From: Novosphingobium sp.
GTDB taxonomy: Bacteria > Pseudomonadota > Alphaproteobacteria > Sphingomonadales > Sphingomonadaceae
Length of the DNA stretch: 64,000 nt
Reading direction: 5' to 3'
NCBI GenBank assembly: GCA_016719755.1
Contig: JADJYM010000016.1
Span: forward strand, 372,001 to 436,000
How positions within the stretch are numbered: the first letter of the stretch is position 1; every line of letters starts with the position of its first letter. This document shows, piece after piece, positions 9,658 to 17,677 of the stretch. The notes beneath the pieces are model-generated. The model was given only the letters and a program-made list of their open reading frames with translations. It made no database searches and was not told the DNA's origin. Position numbers and translations under genes: made by a program.

Positions 9658-10425
9658 TCATTCCGCTTCGGGCTGGGTGCTTTCACCGCTGGTGTCGTCC
9701 TCCGGCTCCGCCGCTGCCTCCAGCCGCGACTGTTCGGCCCGGCTGTTGGCGCGCAGGCGCTCGTCGGGATCGCTGGCCGGCTCGGGCGAATCCCCCAGCG
9801 GGACGTCGGGCGTTTCGGCATCGGCTTCGGCCATGCCGTCCAGCCACGAGCTGCCGCCCATGACCCAGGCGGGATTGTCGCGCAGGGTCTCGGCCCGGTC
9901 CAGCTGCTCCTTGTCGGTAATGACGCCAAGAATGAAGAACAGCTCTGACAATTGCTGGCGTTCCGCATCGATGCGTTCTCCGCGCCCCAGCTTGGCGGCG
10001 GCCATTTCGAGCAGCGCCTTGACCGAACGCTCGACCTTCGTCTCGCTCAGCACCATCTGCTGGCCGGTGATCGCGGTCCTGACCGGCGGAACATCGACCG
10101 CGACGTGGACGACCGCGCCCCTGGCGTTCTGGCCGTCGCCGCCCACCGCGACGATCCTGAAGCGCACCTGCGCCGGAAAGTCCCCGGTGCCGGGCATGGT
10201 GTAAAGGATTTCGCCCGGCCCTGGCCTGGTCCGCTGGGCCTTCACGCCGGGAAACAGCTCGGCGAACTGGCCCGAGGCGCTGATTCCGTCGAGCGCGGAT
10301 TCCACCCGGGCGGCGGGCGCTTCCACCGTAACCGCGAAGTCTTCCTCGCCGCGCCCCAGTCCGCAGGCGGCAAGGGCCAGGCTGGCGATCAGTGCCGCGA
10401 ACGCCGCACGCAGTTGCATCTTCAT
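9658..10425 (-). CDS. Putative lipoprotein, conserved hypothetical
   Basis: A 255-residue protein with a lipoprotein signal: basic start, hydrophobic stretch and a lipobox ending LALAAC, with Cys at about residue 21. The mature part has a domain from about residue 28 to 150, then a helical stretch, and the last 60 residues are rich in Glu, Asp, Pro and Ser and probably disordered. I do not recognise a family with known function. The ATG at 10425 has GGAG nine bases upstream. It reads away from trcR across a 172-base divergent gap that should hold both promoters. Confidence 0.72.
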   Translation of the reverse strand: MKMQLRAAFAALIASLALAACGLGRGEEDFAVTVEAPAARVESALDGISASGQFAELFPGVKAQRTRPGPGEILYTMPGTGDFPAQVRFRIVAVGGDGQNARGAVVHVAVDVPPVRTAITGQQMVLSETKVERSVKALLEMAAAKLGRGERIDAERQQLSELFFILGVITDKEQLDRAETLRDNPAWVMGGSSWLDGMAEADAETPDVPLGDSPEPASDPDERLRANSRAEQSRLEAAAEPEDDTSGESTQPEAE

Positions 10426-10597
10426 CCGGACCCGCTCCTCTGCCTGACCCCAGGCCTCGGAAAACTAGGCGGAATTTCCCAAGATCGGGTTACCGCGCCG
10501 CCTGCGGCCTTGCCCTTGACGGGGAATCGGCCTACATCGCGCGCGATCGGCCGCTCCGCGAAGGGGCGGCCCTATTATTTTCTGCCGGAGATTTCCC

Positions 10598-11299
10598 GTG
10601 ACCCAGCCCACCCCGCTGATGCCGCATGCCACGGCCTCGTGGCTTGTCGACAACACCGCGCTGTCGTTCGAACAGATCGCCGAATTCTGCGGGCTGCACA
10701 TCCTCGAGGTCCAGGCCATGGCCGACGATCTGGCCAGCAGCAAGTACACCGGGCGCGATCCGGTGCGCGCGGGCGAGCTGACCATGGCCGAGATCGAGAA
10801 GGGCCAGGACGACCCGTCCTATTCGCTGAAGATGCAGAAGGCGCCGGTCACCGTCAGCCGGACCAAGGGCCCGCGCTATACCCCGGTGTCGAAGCGCCAG
10901 GACAAGCCGGACGGGATCGCCTGGATCCTGCGCCACCACCCCGAAATCTCGGACGCGCAGATCGGCAAGCTGATCGGCACCACCCGCAACACCATCGCCG
11001 CGATCCGCGACCGCAGCCACTGGAACATCGCCAACATCCAGCCCAAGGATCCGGTAACGCTGGGCCTGTGCTCGCAGCGCGAGCTTGACGGGATCGTCGC
11101 CAAGGCCGCCAAGAAGGCCGGTCTCAACGACGAAGCGGGCGACGATGCGCGTCTGGGCGATGACCGCGAGGCGCTGATCGAGGAACTGCGCGCCGAACGC
11201 GAGGCGCAGACCAAGGCCGCCTCCGAAGCCGCCCAGGAAGCCGAGGCCCAGGCCTGGCTCGAAGCCAAGCGCGCTGCCGAAGCGGCCGGCGAGGGCTGA
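10598..11299 (+). CDS. trcR: TrcR-type cell-cycle transcriptional regulator (DUF1013)
   Basis: A 233-residue protein closely matching the DUF1013 family, whose Caulobacter member TrcR is a conserved transcription-associated cell-cycle regulator. The N-terminal block from LMPHATASWLVDNTALSF through EFCGLHILEVQAMADD is characteristic, and a central ILRHHPEISDAQIGKLIG segment looks like a helix-turn-helix. The last 50 residues are a charged, alanine-rich helix. The family is almost confined to Alphaproteobacteria. The ATG at 10598 follows GGAGATTTCCC. The next gene starts 65 bases on, after a GC-rich inverted repeat (11314-11341). Confidence 0.88.
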   Translation: MTQPTPLMPHATASWLVDNTALSFEQIAEFCGLHILEVQAMADDLASSKYTGRDPVRAGELTMAEIEKGQDDPSYSLKMQKAPVTVSRTKGPRYTPVSKRQDKPDGIAWILRHHPEISDAQIGKLIGTTRNTIAAIRDRSHWNIANIQPKDPVTLGLCSQRELDGIVAKAAKKAGLNDEAGDDARLGDDREALIEELRAEREAQTKAASEAAQEAEAQAWLEAKRAAEAAGEG

Positions 11300-11313
11300 C
11301 AATCGCATCGCAA

Positions 11314-11341
11314 GGGCGGCGCATTCGCTTGCCCGCCGCCC
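11314..11341. terminator. GC-rich inverted repeat after trcR, possible terminator
   Basis: GGGCGGCG (11314-11321) and CGCCGCCC (11334-11341) pair perfectly around a 12-base loop, 15 bases after the trcR stop and 24 bases before the acyl-CoA ligase start. No T-run follows, so it may be a weak or factor-assisted terminator, or an mRNA structure between two cotranscribed genes. Confidence 0.3.
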
Positions 11342-11364
11342 GCGCCTGCGGTTAGACTGCCGGG

Positions 11365-13060
11365 GTGACTGACACTTCCCCTGGCGAGCCCTGGCTCGCG
11401 CACTATGCGCACCCCTGCGACTGGCGGATGGACCTGCCGCCGCTGTCGCTGCCCGATTTCTTCGCTGCCAGCGTCGCCGCCCACGGCGAGCGGGTGCTGG
11501 TCGATTTCATGGGCCGCGAATACACCTACGCCGACCTGCATGGCGAAGCGCTGCGCTTTGCGGCCGGCCTGCAGCGGCTGGGAATCGCGCGCGGCGACCG
11601 GGTGGGGCTCTATCTGCCCAACGTGCCCAACTATGTTGCCGCCTATTATGGCGCCTCGATCGCCGGGGCGACGCTGGTCAACTTCAGCCCGCTCTACACT
11701 GCTACCGAACTGGCCGCGCAGGTTGCCGATTCGGGCACCCGGCTGCTGGTGACGGTCGATTCCTCGGCCCTGCTGCCGACCGCGCTCGAAGTGCTGGACG
11801 CCTCGGATCTGGAAATGCTGGTGGTCAGCTCGCTCGCCGGGCAACTGCCCGCGCTGAAGGGCCTTGCCCTGCGCCTGCTTGGCCGCAAGTCGCTGACGCG
11901 CATTCCGGCCCGTCCCGGGGTGCTGCGCTGGGATGCGGTGCTGGCCGCAAGGCCGTCCCGCGCCGGTCGCCATCGATCCGCCGCGCGATCTGGCCCTGCT
12001 GCAATATACCGGGGGCACCACCGGCACGCCCAAGGGCGCGATGCTCACCCACCAGAACCTGACCGCCAATGCCCGCCAGGTCGAAGCGATCGACCCGCGC
12101 GCGGGCGAGCGGGACGTGATCATGGGGGTGCTGCCGCTGTTCCACGTCTTCGCCAATGTCTGCGTGCTCAACCGCACGGTGGCCAACGGCGGCTGCATTG
12201 CCATGCTGCCGCGCTTCGATGCCGGGCAGACGTTGAAGACGCTCCAGCGGGTGCGGGCGACCGCGATGCCCGGCGTGCCGACGATGTACCAGGCACTGCT
12301 TGATCATCCCCAGCTTGGCCAGACCGACTTTTCCTCGCTGCGCGTGTGCATTTCGGGCGGCGCGCCGCTCGCCGGGCCGCTCAAGGAGCGGTTCGAGGCC
12401 GCGACCGGCGCGCGGCTGGTCGAGGGCTACGGCCTGACCGAGACCTCCGGGGTGGTTTCGACCAACCCCTACGAAGGCGAGGACCGCACCGGCACGATCG
12501 GCCAGGTCCTGCCCGAAACCCGGGTGCGCCTGCTCGACAAGGAGGACCCTTCGCGCGATGCCGCGGCGGGCGAACCCGGCGAACTTGCCGTCCAGGGCCC
12601 GCAGATCATGCAGGGTTACTGGCGCCGTCCGGAAGCCGATGCCACCGCCTTTGCCGAGCGGAGCGACGGGCGCTGGCTGCGCACCGGCGATGTCGCGGTG
12701 ATCGATGCGCAGGGCTATGTCTCGATCGTCGACCGGATCAAGGACATGATCGCGGTCGGCGGGTTCAAGGTCTTCCCCAGCCAGGTCGAGGACGTGCTGC
12801 TGGGCAATCCGGCGGTCAAGGAAGTGCTGGTCCTGGGCGTGCCCGATGCCTACCTGGGAGAGGTCCCGCGCGCCTATGTGACGCTGGCGGACGGCGCTGC
12901 CAGCGATGGCGCCGCGCTGCGCGAATGGCTCAATGCCCGGCTGGGCAAGCACGAGCGGGTCGATGCCGTGGTGGTGCGCGACAGCCTGCCCAAGACGATG
13001 ATCGGCAAGCTCGACCGCAAGGCGCTGCGCGCCGAGGTTGAGGCCGGGGGCGGAAACTAG
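11365..13060 (+). pseudogene. fadD: Long-chain acyl-CoA ligase (AMP-forming), reading frame broken near 11950
   Basis: The whole span encodes one ligase of about 565 residues that activates fatty acids to acyl-CoA. The first 195 codons (GTG at 11365) give the N-terminal domain (DFFAASVAAHGERVLVDF, YLPNVPNYVAAYYG). The rest lies in the next frame and carries the AMP-binding loop YTGGTTGTPKG, the YGLTETSG motif, GDVAVIDAQGY and the C-terminal lysine in KTMIGKLDRKAL. Removing one A from the AA at 11949-11950 joins the frames smoothly (LAAGRPAPVAIDPP). No domain is missing, so this is either one sequencing error or a very recent mutation. The symbol is by family likeness. Confidence 0.85.
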
Positions 13061-13147
13061 TCCAGGCTGACGTCGCCCCGGATCAGGTCCGGAGCCGCGA
13101 GACGGAATTGATGGACGAAAGGCGGCGTGCCGCGATCGACCGGTGCC

Positions 13148-13552
13148 TTAGTTCGCCGCGAAGGGAATGACGCTTGCCTCGTCGCCCGCCGCGCGGGGGG
13201 CGAAGCGGCCATCGACCTGCGCGCCCTGTTCGATCGTCAGGCTGTCGTAATGGACGTCGCCGTGGATCCGCGCGGTGCGCAGCACCACCAGTTCGCGCAC
13301 GTTGATCGTGCCGCGCACCGTGCCTGAAAGGCGGGCGCTCTCGGCCTTGACCGCGCCGGTGATCTCGCTCGATTCGCCCTGGACCAGCGAGGTGCAGGTC
13401 ACATCGCCCTCGATCTTGCCGTCGATGTGAAGGTCGGCCGAAGCCGTCACATCGCCCTTGATCCGCGTGTCGGGACCGAAGACGGAAAAGGTCGAGCCGC
13501 CCATCGTGCTAGCGCTGGCCTGCCGGGGAGTGGCTTGGTTCTTGGAAAACAT
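13148..13552 (-). CDS. Bactofilin family cytoskeletal protein
   Basis: A 134-residue polymer-forming protein. The central beta-helix repeat region (SVFGPDTRIKGDVTASADLHIDG and following) is the bactofilin core, with short disordered ends. Bactofilins form membrane-associated filaments that place cell-wall enzymes and other envelope machinery. Its first 44 bases overlap the end of the M23 peptidase gene read just before it, a pairing seen in several bacteria where the peptidase works with the bactofilin. The start is the ATG at 13552; the product begins MFSKNQATPRQ. Confidence 0.92.
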   Translation of the reverse strand: MFSKNQATPRQASASTMGGSTFSVFGPDTRIKGDVTASADLHIDGKIEGDVTCTSLVQGESSEITGAVKAESARLSGTVRGTINVRELVVLRTARIHGDVHYDSLTIEQGAQVDGRFAPRAAGDEASVIPFAAN

Positions 13553-14723
13553 GGGCTGCAGCCTCCAGGAAGGGACGCGGGTTGAGCGGCCGGTCGTTGA
13601 TCCGCACTTCGAAGTGCAGGTGCGGGCCGGTCGAGCGGCCGGAATTGCCGATCAGGCCGACCACCTGCCCGGCGGCAACCTTCTGGCCGGTCTGTGCGCG
13701 ATAACCGGACATATGGGCATAGCGGGTCATCAGGCCATTGCCGTGGTCGATCTCGATGCAGTGGCCATAGCCGGAACGGACCCCGGCGAAACTGACGGTG
13801 CCTGCCGCCGCCGCATAGATCGGCGCGCCGATCGGGCCGCGGAAGTCGAGCCCGGCGTGATAGGCCGCGCCGCCGGTGAACGGATCGGCGCGGTAGCCGA
13901 AGCCGGAGGAGATGTATTCCAGGCTGGCGGGCATCACCTGCGGGATTCCGGCCAGGCCCCGCTCCAGCGCGTCCATCCGCGCAAGGCTGACGCCGAGGCG
14001 CTGGAAGCGCTGGTCGAGCGAACCATTGCGCCCGGTCGACAGGCTGATCAGCGGACCGCCCATCGCGCTGCGATCGTCAAGCGAGGCGAGCATCATGCCG
14101 GGATTGAGCCCGAGCTTGCGGATCTTCTCCGCCGCCGCCGCCGCGCGCCGGTCTGCCGCGCGGGTCAGCGATTCGGCGAAGGCCAGCTGGCGCGCCTCGA
14201 TCCGGGCCAGCCCGGCGGCTTCGGGCAGCAGCGCGCTGACCTTGCCCACGGTCTTGGCGGCTTCACCCGACGAATCGGACACGGTTTCGCCCGCCTTGGC
14301 ATCGGCGGGCAGATCGCCCAGGTGCGCCTGGGCCATCTTTTCCAGGAAATCCTGACGCTTTTCGAGATCGGTGGCGACGCCCTTCAGGTCATCGCGGTAT
14401 TCCGAAACGCGGCTTTCGGCAGAGGTAACCTTGGCCTCGCGGTCCAGCAGGGCCAGCCGGTCGCGCGAGGCGAGGTACTGGGAAACGGCCATGGTCGTGA
14501 CCGAGCCGAGCCAGGTCAGCGCCAGGGCCGCGACAGCGCCCGCGCCGATCATCTGCACCCGCGATGAAACCTTGATGAAACGGACCTGCCCCTGTGACCG
14601 CATGAAAAATTCACGATCCGGGAACCATGTCCGCAGGCGGCTGGTCAGCCCCCCGTCGGATTGCCTGTTCAAATCGACCCCTAGCGCCTTTGTCTGCTCT
14701 TCGGGGGCGGGCGCTAGCAGCAT
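13509..14723 (-). CDS. M23 (LytM) family metalloendopeptidase with N-terminal membrane anchor
   Basis: A 404-residue protein: a cytoplasmic leader of about 55 residues, one membrane helix (about 57-80), a coiled-coil periplasmic stalk and a C-terminal LytM domain from about residue 275. The zinc ligands of active M23 enzymes are all visible: His and Asp in YHAGLDFRG, and His-x-His in GPHLHFEV. It is therefore a likely active peptidoglycan cross-link hydrolase. It overlaps the bactofilin gene by 44 bases, so production is coupled. The ATG at 14723 is used; a downstream Met in FFMRSQGQ is possible. Confidence 0.9.
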   Translation of the reverse strand: MLLAPAPEEQTKALGVDLNRQSDGGLTSRLRTWFPDREFFMRSQGQVRFIKVSSRVQMIGAGAVAALALTWLGSVTTMAVSQYLASRDRLALLDREAKVTSAESRVSEYRDDLKGVATDLEKRQDFLEKMAQAHLGDLPADAKAGETVSDSSGEAAKTVGKVSALLPEAAGLARIEARQLAFAESLTRAADRRAAAAAEKIRKLGLNPGMMLASLDDRSAMGGPLISLSTGRNGSLDQRFQRLGVSLARMDALERGLAGIPQVMPASLEYISSGFGYRADPFTGGAAYHAGLDFRGPIGAPIYAAAAGTVSFAGVRSGYGHCIEIDHGNGLMTRYAHMSGYRAQTGQKVAAGQVVGLIGNSGRSTGPHLHFEVRINDRPLNPRPFLEAAAHVFQEPSHSPAGQR

Positions 14724-14760
14724 AAACAGGCCCGCGCGAATCCCTTAACCCTGCTAGGCG

Positions 14761-14806
14761 GCGAGTCGAAGGACTCGCGCGACGAATCGTTTGCAGGACA
14801 AACGAT
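14761..14806. promoter_or_regulatory. Two adjacent stem-loops with three GANTC sites, between the M23 gene and proA
   Basis: GCGAGTC/GACTCGC (14761-14778, four-base loop) is followed by ATCGTTTG/CAAACGAT (14786-14806, five-base loop). The 46 bases contain GAGTC, GACTC and GAATC, three copies of the GANTC sequence that the alphaproteobacterial cell-cycle methylase CcrM modifies. They lie in the 143-base divergent promoter gap. Part of the motif recurs before manC (34188-34212). Confidence 0.45.
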
Positions 14807-14866
14807 AGGCCGCGCGGGATGGTTGCCAGCGGTGACAAGTGCCGCTGCCGGTGGTAGGCGCGCCGC

Positions 14867-16144
14867 ATGGCCGACCAGACCCCCGACACCACCGAAAGCC
14901 CCGTTGATCTGATCGCGCGGCTCGCCCGCGATGGCCGCACCGCGCAAACCGTGCTGGCGCGGATGGATGCGCCGGCCAAGGCGGCGGCGCTCCATGCCGC
15001 GGCGGCGGCGCTGCGCGCGGACCAGGCGGCGATCCTTGCCGCCAATGCGCGCGACGTTGCCGCGGGCGAGGCGGCGGGCCTGACCGCCGCGCTGCTCGAC
15101 CGGCTGCGGCTCGATCCCGGCCGGCTGGAAGCAATCGCCGCCGCGGTCGACAGCGTGGCCGACCTGCCCGATCCGGTGGGCGAGGAAATCAGCCGCGCCG
15201 AACGGCCCAACGGGCTTGTGCTGGCCCGGGTGCGAATCCCGATCGGCCTGATCGGGATCATTTACGAAAGCCGCCCCAACGTGACCGCCGATGCGGCGGC
15301 GCTGTGCGTGCGTTCGGGCAATGCGGTGCTGCTGCGCGGGGGCAGCGAGGCGGTCCATTCCAACCGCGCGATCCACGCCGCGCTGGTGCGCGGACTGGCC
15401 TCGGCCGGAGTGCCGCAGGCGGCGGTACAGCTGGTGCCGACCCAGGACCGCGCGGCGGTGGGCGCGATGCTCAGCGCGGCGGGGCTGATCGACATGATCG
15501 TGCCGCGCGGCGGCAAGAGCCTGGTCGCGCGGGTTCAGGCCGATGCGCGTGTGCCGGTGCTCGCGCATCTGGATGGCATCTGCCACACCTACCTGCACAG
15601 CGCCGCCGATCCGGAAAAGGCGCTGGCCATTGCGATCAATGCCAAGCTGCGCCGCACCGGGATCTGCGGGGCGATGGAAACGCTGTTGCTCGATGCCCAG
15701 TTTCCGGGCGGACAGGCGGTGGTCGGCGCGCTGCTGGATGGCGGCTGCGAGCTGCGCGGCGATGCCCGCGCCCGCGCGCTCGATCCGCGAATCGGGGCGG
15801 CGAGCGAGGCGGACTGGGACACCGAATATCTCGACGCGATCCTGTCGGTCGCGGTGGTTGACGGGCTGGACGGCGCGCTCGAGCACATTGCCCGGCACTC
15901 CTCGCACCACACCGACGCGATCGTCAGCGAGGACGCCGCAGCGGCCGAGCGGTTCCTGGCCGAAGTCGACAGCGCGATCGTCATGGCCAATGCCAGCACC
16001 CAGTTCGCCGATGGCGGAGAATTCGGGCTGGGGGCGGAAATCGGCATCGCCACCGGGCGGCTTCACGCGCGCGGGCCGGTCGCGCTGGAAGGCCTCACGA
16101 CCTACAAGTGGCAGGTGCGCGGCACCGGCCAGATCCGGCCCTAG
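14867..16144 (+). CDS. proA: Glutamate-5-semialdehyde dehydrogenase (gamma-glutamyl phosphate reductase)
   Basis: A 425-residue enzyme that reduces gamma-glutamyl phosphate to glutamate semialdehyde with NADPH, the second step of proline synthesis. It has the aldehyde-dehydrogenase fold with the IGLIGIIYESRPNVTADAA block, RGGSEAVHSN, and the catalytic cysteine in KLRRTGICGAMETL near residue 268. It ends GLTTYKWQVRGTGQIR as usual. The gene opens a run with nadD, rsfS, rlmH and an envC-like gene with short gaps, an order common in Sphingomonadales. proB is not nearby. Confidence 0.96.
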   Translation: MADQTPDTTESPVDLIARLARDGRTAQTVLARMDAPAKAAALHAAAAALRADQAAILAANARDVAAGEAAGLTAALLDRLRLDPGRLEAIAAAVDSVADLPDPVGEEISRAERPNGLVLARVRIPIGLIGIIYESRPNVTADAAALCVRSGNAVLLRGGSEAVHSNRAIHAALVRGLASAGVPQAAVQLVPTQDRAAVGAMLSAAGLIDMIVPRGGKSLVARVQADARVPVLAHLDGICHTYLHSAADPEKALAIAINAKLRRTGICGAMETLLLDAQFPGGQAVVGALLDGGCELRGDARARALDPRIGAASEADWDTEYLDAILSVAVVDGLDGALEHIARHSSHHTDAIVSEDAAAAERFLAEVDSAIVMANASTQFADGGEFGLGAEIGIATGRLHARGPVALEGLTTYKWQVRGTGQIRP

Positions 16145-16150
16145 GGCGCG

Positions 16151-16795
16151 GTGCTGAAACGCGTCGGCCTGCTCGGCGGGAGCTTCAATCCCGCGCATGG
16201 CGGCCACCGCCAGATCAGCCTGGCCGCGGCGCGCGCGCTGAACCTTGACGAGGTCTGGTGGCTGGTTTCGCCCGGCAATCCGCTGAAGCCCCGCGAAGGC
16301 ATGGCGCCGCTCGCCGCACGGCTCGGTTCGGCGATCGCCATGGCGCGGCGGGCGCGGATCGTGCCGACCGCGATCGAGCGGGAACTGGGCACGCGCTACA
16401 CCGTCGATACCCTGCGCAAGCTGCGCCGCCGCTATCCCCGCCACCGCTTCATCTGGCTGATGGGCAGCGACAATCTGGCCCAGTTTCACCGCTGGCGCGA
16501 CTGGCGCGGGATCGCCCGCGCCATGCCGATTGCGGTTATCGCCCGTCCGGGCTATGATGGCCCCGCAGCCGCGAGCCCCGCGGCAGCCTGGCTCGGCCGT
16601 TACCGGCGGTCGGCCGCCAGCTTGAACAACCGGGCAGGATGGAGCGCCCCCGCGCTGATACCCTTGCGTTTCGATCCCGATCCCCGTTCGGCCACGGCTT
16701 TGCGCCGCGCCGATCCGGACTGGGCCAGCCGCTTTTCCGGCCAGGCCTTGCGGGATCCTCTCACGCACCATCCCGTCGATCCCGACACAGCATGA
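16151..16795 (+). CDS. nadD: Nicotinate-nucleotide adenylyltransferase
   Basis: A 214-residue nucleotidyltransferase that makes deamido-NAD from nicotinate mononucleotide and ATP. The active-site loop GGSFNPAHGGH lies at residues 9-19, and the second family motif WLMGSDNLAQFHRW is at about residues 112-125. The GTG start at 16151 is six bases after the proA stop. The C-terminal 45 residues (after LGRYRRSA) are proline- and arginine-rich and less conserved. It is followed by rsfS, as in many bacteria. Confidence 0.94.
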   Translation: MLKRVGLLGGSFNPAHGGHRQISLAAARALNLDEVWWLVSPGNPLKPREGMAPLAARLGSAIAMARRARIVPTAIERELGTRYTVDTLRKLRRRYPRHRFIWLMGSDNLAQFHRWRDWRGIARAMPIAVIARPGYDGPAAASPAAAWLGRYRRSAASLNNRAGWSAPALIPLRFDPDPRSATALRRADPDWASRFSGQALRDPLTHHPVDPDTA

Positions 16796-16841
16796 CAAAC
16801 CCGTTTTGCCCTGCTCGCCCAGAGGAGCCGTTCGCGCTTAC

Positions 16842-17237
16842 ATGACGTCTGTCCAACCCCTGCCGGAAACTTCCGGCTCTCCCGCCCCGCTTCCTCCGTC
16901 GAAGCCGGGATCGCTCCACGCGCTGGTTCTCCAGTCGCTCGACGACGACAAGGCCGAGGAGATCGTTTCCATCCCGCTTGAAGGCAAGAGCTCGATCGCC
17001 GACCACATGGTGATCGCCTCGGGCCGCTCGACGCGCCAGGTCGCCGCCATGGCGCAGAAGATGGCCGAGCGGATCAAGGCCGCCGGCTTCGGCCACGTGC
17101 GGATCGAGGGCCTGCCCGCCGCCGACTGGGTGCTGGTCGATGCCGGTGACGTCGTGGTGCACCTGTTCCGCCCGGAAGTGCGCACCTTCTACAACCTGGA
17201 AAGGATGTGGGCCTTCGGAGATTCCGGCAGCGCCTGA
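16842..17237 (+). CDS. rsfS: Ribosome silencing factor RsfS
   Basis: A 131-residue protein of the Iojap/RsfS family, which binds ribosomal protein uL14 and stops subunit joining when nutrients are scarce. The core is clear: DKAEEIVSIPLEGKSSIADHMVIASGRSTRQVAAMA, then the DWVLVDAGDVVVHLF and RTFYNLERMW blocks. A disordered 28-residue N-terminal extension rich in Pro and Ser precedes it. I chose the ATG at 16842 because AGAGGAG is upstream at 16821-16827. It sits between nadD and rlmH, the usual order. Confidence 0.93.
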   Translation: MTSVQPLPETSGSPAPLPPSKPGSLHALVLQSLDDDKAEEIVSIPLEGKSSIADHMVIASGRSTRQVAAMAQKMAERIKAAGFGHVRIEGLPAADWVLVDAGDVVVHLFRPEVRTFYNLERMWAFGDSGSA

Positions 17238-17246
17238 TCCCCGCCG

Positions 17247-17669
17247 ATGCTTCTGCACGTCATTGCCCGGGGCAAGATCGGCCGCTCGCCCGAAGCCGAC
17301 CTGCTGGCACGCTATGCCAGGCGCATCGCCTGGCCGCTCAAGCTGACCGAACTGCCCGACACCGGCGGCACGGTCCCCGCGCCCCAGCCCCAGTCGCGCA
17401 CCGTCCTGCTTGACGAGCGCGGCAAGCAGCTTTCCTCGGAAGACTTCGCCGCCCTGCTCGGCAAGTGGCGCGACGAGGGCGTGCGCGAGGCGCGGTTCCT
17501 GATCGGGGCCGCCGACGGGCATGGCGAAGCCGCGCGTGAAAGCGCCGACCTGCTGCTTGCCTTCGGGGCGATGACCTGGCCGCATCTCATGGCGCGGGCG
17601 ATGCTGGCCGAGCAATTATGGCGCGCGACGAGCATTCTTGCTGGCCATCCCTATCATCGTTCGGGATAA
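17247..17669 (+). CDS. rlmH: 23S rRNA (pseudouridine-1915 N3)-methyltransferase RlmH
   Basis: A 140-residue SPOUT-fold methyltransferase that methylates pseudouridine 1915 in helix 69 of 23S rRNA. It begins [19 protein letters not shown] and shows the [15 protein letters not shown] strand, the [11 protein letters not shown] loop that helps form the knot, and a C-terminal [15 protein letters not shown] followed by ILAGHPYHR as in RlmH. It starts nine bases after rsfS and its stop is followed after nine bases by the envC-like start, so all are probably cotranscribed. Confidence 0.93.
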   Translation: MLLHVIARGKIGRSPEADLLARYARRIAWPLKLTELPDTGGTVPAPQPQSRTVLLDERGKQLSSEDFAALLGKWRDEGVREARFLIGAADGHGEAARESADLLLAFGAMTWPHLMARAMLAEQLWRATSILAGHPYHRSG

Positions 17670-17677
17670 GGCCAGCG

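Noticed and set aside
13061-13147. Minus-strand reading frame ending RLAAPDLIRGDVSLD after the bactofilin gene
   Set aside because: Too short, with no start of its own and no family; it may be a fragment of a dispersed extragenic repeat, but one copy cannot show this.
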